Positions 61,295 to 64,000 of a stretch of 64,000 nucleotides of DNA are shown here, in pieces. The notes beneath the pieces were generated by a model. The model did not search any database. It was not told the origin of the DNA and saw nothing but the letters and a program-made list of their open reading frames with translations. Positions within the stretch are counted from its first letter, which is position 1. Each line of letters starts with the position of its first letter. The position numbers and the translations under genes are program-made. Origin of the DNA: Methylomonas sp. ZR1. GTDB taxonomy: Bacteria > Pseudomonadota > Gammaproteobacteria > Methylococcales > Methylomonadaceae. The stretch spans positions 5,056,262 through 5,120,261 of the forward strand of contig NZ_RCST01000001.1 of assembly GCF_013141865.1 (NCBI RefSeq), given 5' to 3'.

Positions 61295-62582
61295 CCATTG
61301 CGTCGCCTTTGGCTTGTTTCAGTTGCGCCAAAAATGGCTGGGTTTGTGCTTTGAATTTGGCCAATAAGGCTTTGTCCATAGGCATAGAGTGCGGTATTTT
61401 GGCGGTAACCGGGTTGACATGCATGCCACCGATACGGAATTCATAATGCAAATGCGGGCCGGTAGCTAAGCCGGTTTTGCCGACATAACCGATCACGTCG
61501 CCTTGTTTGATGGCGCTACCGAGTTTTTGACCGGATTTGAAACCGGATAGGTGGGCGTACAAAGTTGAGTATTTTTGGCCGTGTTCGATTTCCACTACAT
61601 TGCCGTAGCCGTTTTTCACGCCGCGGAAGACGATTTTGCCGTCGCCGGTGGTTTTAACTGGTGTGCCGATGGCTGCGGAATAATCGACGCCTTTGTGAGC
61701 GCGTATGGTGTTCAGGATGGGATGCTTGCGGTGCAAATCAAAGTGCGAGCTGATTTTGGCAAAATCCATCGGCGTTTGCAGAAAGGCTTTGCGCAGGCCG
61801 TTGCCGTCGGGGGTGTAATAACCGGTGTTGCCTTGGTTGTCTTCGAAGCGCACTGCGGTATAAGTCTTGCCCTGGTTGACGAATTCAACTGACAGAATCT
61901 CGCCGGTGTCGAATTCTTTGCCGTCTACAAAAAGCTTTTCATAGACGACGGTAAATTGGTCGCCGTCTCTTAAATTAAGTGCGAAGTCGATGTCCCAGGC
62001 AAAGATGTCAGCCAGTTTCAGGATTAGTTTTTCCGGCAGGCCAGCTTCCTTGCCGTCTTCGAACAGTGAGGAATCGATAGAGCCTTTGGCGCTGGCAATT
62101 TGGTAATCAACTTTTTTACTGAGTAGTTCCACGTCGAAATTGTCGTCATGCCGCGTGGCTATCAATGTTTCGAACGGATTTTTGCTGTAAGTCAACTGTT
62201 CCAGTTCACCAGAAGCGTTCAACGTAGCGACGACGTCTTGACCTGGTTCGACGTCCGCGAATTGTTTGCCCGTAGGGTTGGCGTGGATGATTTTATGCAA
62301 ATCTTCCCGGCTTAAATTGAGTGCGGAAAAAATGCTGGAGAGGTTCTCGCCGGATTTGACGGTGTGTTCAAGTTCCTCGGTGATGTTGAGGTGTTGCGCT
62401 TCGGGAGGTTCTACGTATTTGGTGTATTGGTTGATCTTGGACGAGATCAGTCTATCTTGCTCCAAGGTTTTTGCGTCTTCAAAACCTTTATGCGGTATCA
62501 ATCCGTAACTTGCGCTGGCGGCAACAACGGTGCAGGTGCCTAAAAGCACCGACTTGAGTATTCTGTTCTTCACAGTAATCAC
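61281..62582 (-). CDS. M23-family peptidoglycan endopeptidase (MepM-like)
   Basis: A 433-residue membrane-anchored or periplasmic hydrolase. The N-terminal hydrophobic segment (about 10-28), a LysM/OapA-like region (about 65-130; HTVKSGENLSSIFSALNLS) and a C-terminal M23 domain with HKGVDYSA and GPHLHYEF (zinc ligands His) match MepM. It cuts peptide cross-links during cell-wall growth. The order tyrS (divergent)-mepM-anmK-erpA is that of Pseudomonas. It shares its upstream gap with tyrS. Confidence 0.92.
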   Translation of the reverse strand: MITVKNRILKSVLLGTCTVVAASASYGLIPHKGFEDAKTLEQDRLISSKINQYTKYVEPPEAQHLNITEELEHTVKSGENLSSIFSALNLSREDLHKIIHANPTGKQFADVEPGQDVVATLNASGELEQLTYSKNPFETLIATRHDDNFDVELLSKKVDYQIASAKGSIDSSLFEDGKEAGLPEKLILKLADIFAWDIDFALNLRDGDQFTVVYEKLFVDGKEFDTGEILSVEFVNQGKTYTAVRFEDNQGNTGYYTPDGNGLRKAFLQTPMDFAKISSHFDLHRKHPILNTIRAHKGVDYSAAIGTPVKTTGDGKIVFRGVKNGYGNVVEIEHGQKYSTLYAHLSGFKSGQKLGSAIKQGDVIGYVGKTGLATGPHLHYEFRIGGMHVNPVTAKIPHSMPMDKALLAKFKAQTQPFLAQLKQAKGDAMVAQN

Positions 62583-62717
62583 ACTTCATTGTTTGTCGAG
62601 CGTTTCATTGTAGGGAATTTTGGTGCATAAGGCCAACAAAAGGCCATTTTTTATCCTTCCCTACAATTCCATCACTTATAATGCGCGGCCAAAACTTAAG
62701 GCTAATTGGAGAATAAA

Positions 62718-63914
62718 TTGTTGCAAGAAACCTTGGCTCAGTTGCGTTACGGCGCTGAAGAAATTTTGCTGGAATCTGATTTGGTCAAAAAATTGGAGGA
62801 AAATCGGCCGCTAACAATCAAGGCCGGATTTGACCCGACTGCGCCCGATTTGCATCTTGGGCATACTGTGCTGATTAATAAGCTGAAGCAATTTCAGGAT
62901 GCCGGGCATAACGTGCAATTTTTGATCGGCGATTTTACCGCGATGATAGGTGATCCGACTGGCAAAAACGTCACCCGTAAGCCGTTGAGTCGTGAAGAAG
63001 TGGCGGAAAACGCGAAAACCTATCAGGCACAGGTGTTCAAGATTCTTGATCCCGAAAGAACCGAGGTGAAGTTTAATTCGGCGTGGATGGGGGTGATGAC
63101 CAGTGCTGAGCTAATCCAGTTGGCGGCAAGAAACACCGTGGCGAGAATGCTGGAGCGTGATGATTTCAGTAAGCGATATAAGGGTGGTCAACCGATTGCA
63201 ATTCACGAATTCTTGTACCCTTTAATACAAGGCTATGACTCGGTGATAATGAAAGCGGATGTCGAGCTGGGTGGTACGGATCAGAAATTTAACTTGTTGA
63301 TGGGTAGGCAATTGCAGGAAGGCTATGGACAAAAGCCGCAAGTCGTTCTAACTATGCCGATATTGGAAGGACTTGACGGTGTACAGAAAATGTCCAAGTC
63401 ACTTAATAACTACATAGGCATTGCGGACGCGCCTGACGAGATGTTCGGCAAGATCATGTCGATTTCCGACGAGCTCATGTGGCGTTATTTTAAATTATTG
63501 AGCTTTAAGCCAATGACTGAAATAGAAAGTTGGCGGGCTGCGTGCGAGAGTGGTGAGAACCCAAGAAATTACAAAGTTGCGCTTGCGCAGGAGATTGTTG
63601 GTAGATTTCATGGGTTGCAGGCTGCAAAAACGGCTCTGGAAAGTTTTGAGGCCCGGTTTCAGCGCGGGGCGCTACCGGATGTTATCGAGGAGGTTCAAAT
63701 TAAAGTCGATGAACAGGGAATGCCGATTGCCAATGTGTTGAAAAATGCTGGGTTAGTGGAAAGTACTTCTGAAGCGCTACGCTTGATCAAACAAGGTGCA
63801 GTAAAGATTGATGGTGAAAAACTGGAGGATCCCAAAGCTTTAATTTCGGCGCCTGCGAGGCATGTTTATCAAGTAGGGAAAAGAAAGTTTGCGCGAATAG
63901 AAATAATTTCTTGA
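62718..63914 (+). CDS. tyrS: Tyrosyl-tRNA synthetase
   Basis: A 398-residue class I synthetase (TyrRZ group). The catalytic part has [22 protein letters not shown] (HIGH-type HLGH), a KMSKS loop ([10 protein letters not shown]) and GDPTGKN; the C-terminal S4-like domain includes [16 protein letters not shown]. The TTG at 62718 is chosen because GGAG lies 6 bases upstream; another TTG at 62706 would put GGAG inside the gene. The stop is 86 bases before the window end. There is no visible T-box leader. Confidence 0.97.
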   Translation: MLQETLAQLRYGAEEILLESDLVKKLEENRPLTIKAGFDPTAPDLHLGHTVLINKLKQFQDAGHNVQFLIGDFTAMIGDPTGKNVTRKPLSREEVAENAKTYQAQVFKILDPERTEVKFNSAWMGVMTSAELIQLAARNTVARMLERDDFSKRYKGGQPIAIHEFLYPLIQGYDSVIMKADVELGGTDQKFNLLMGRQLQEGYGQKPQVVLTMPILEGLDGVQKMSKSLNNYIGIADAPDEMFGKIMSISDELMWRYFKLLSFKPMTEIESWRAACESGENPRNYKVALAQEIVGRFHGLQAAKTALESFEARFQRGALPDVIEEVQIKVDEQGMPIANVLKNAGLVESTSEALRLIKQGAVKIDGEKLEDPKALISAPARHVYQVGKRKFARIEIIS

Positions 63915-64000
63915 CGCGAGTATGTTGTGTGATTAGAATGAGCGGCTCTTCACTGCTCTGGCTTTTAAGTTTTGGTGGTGAAGCGGTCGGCTTAGTTCGG

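Overview
The window is chromosomal DNA of a motile, respiring gammaproteobacterium. The order erpA-anmK-M23 peptidase-tyrS is the one known from Pseudomonas, leuC-leuD-leuB-asd-fimV is a typical gammaproteobacterial block, and the flgBCDEFGHIJKL operon with flgA-flgM-flgN, cheV and cheR is of the polar-flagellum type with sigma-54-like promoters. A PEP-CTERM-type exported protein and a heme d1 (nir) cluster, with no photosynthesis or enteric genes, would fit a Methylococcales methanotroph. This is a guess, because no methane-oxidation gene lies in the window.

Layout. 1-5.5 kb: the start of aat, then a reverse-strand operon of a histidine-kinase-like protein, a lipoprotein, a second histidine kinase and an OmpR-type regulator, then a NifX-like protein. 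5.6-20.9 kb: a mosaic accessory region. It holds a serine recombinase with a possible res site, a broken toxin-antitoxin pair, an AT-rich 599-residue YaaW/DUF3944-like coiled-coil protein, a umuC fragment, an esterase/exported protein/EthD operon with a divergent LysR gene, a Tn5053/Tn7-like transposition module (tniA-tniB-short tniQ) with end repeats, and a tightly coupled two-gene module (VPA1262-like protein with a PLD-like C-terminus, plus an unknown partner). 20.9-35.5 kb: flagellar and chemotaxis genes. 35.5-39.6 kb: tRNA-Arg(CCU), a PEP-CTERM protein behind a structured leader, a sugar-epimerase-like protein and a B12-binding radical SAM protein. 39.9-48.9 kb: fimV, asd, leuBDC, adk, ksgA. 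48.9-51.7 kb: a DUF262/DUF1524 (GmrSD-type) gene inserted between ksgA and pdxA. 51.8-59.1 kb: a MarR regulator with a cysteine cluster, divergent from a cd1-cytochrome/heme d1 operon (nirS-like, two c-cytochromes, nirF, nirD, nirL, nirG, nirH, nirJ). 59.1-64 kb: sixA, erpA, anmK, M23 peptidase, tyrS.

How the parts work together. The flagellar genes make rod, hook, rings and hook-filament junction. FlgM and FlgN time export, and the YcgR-like PilZ protein links c-di-GMP to swimming. The nir cluster makes a cytochrome cd1 and most of its heme d1: NirDLGH decarboxylate the precursor and NirJ and NirF act later. nirE is not here. The best candidates for something undescribed are the two-gene module at 17.2-20.3 kb, the 599-residue protein at 7.8-9.6 kb, the kinase-like protein lacking its phospho-acceptor histidine at 3.3-4.7 kb, and the short TniQ at 13.8-14.2 kb. 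All start choices and family calls come from reading the sequence; no database search was run.
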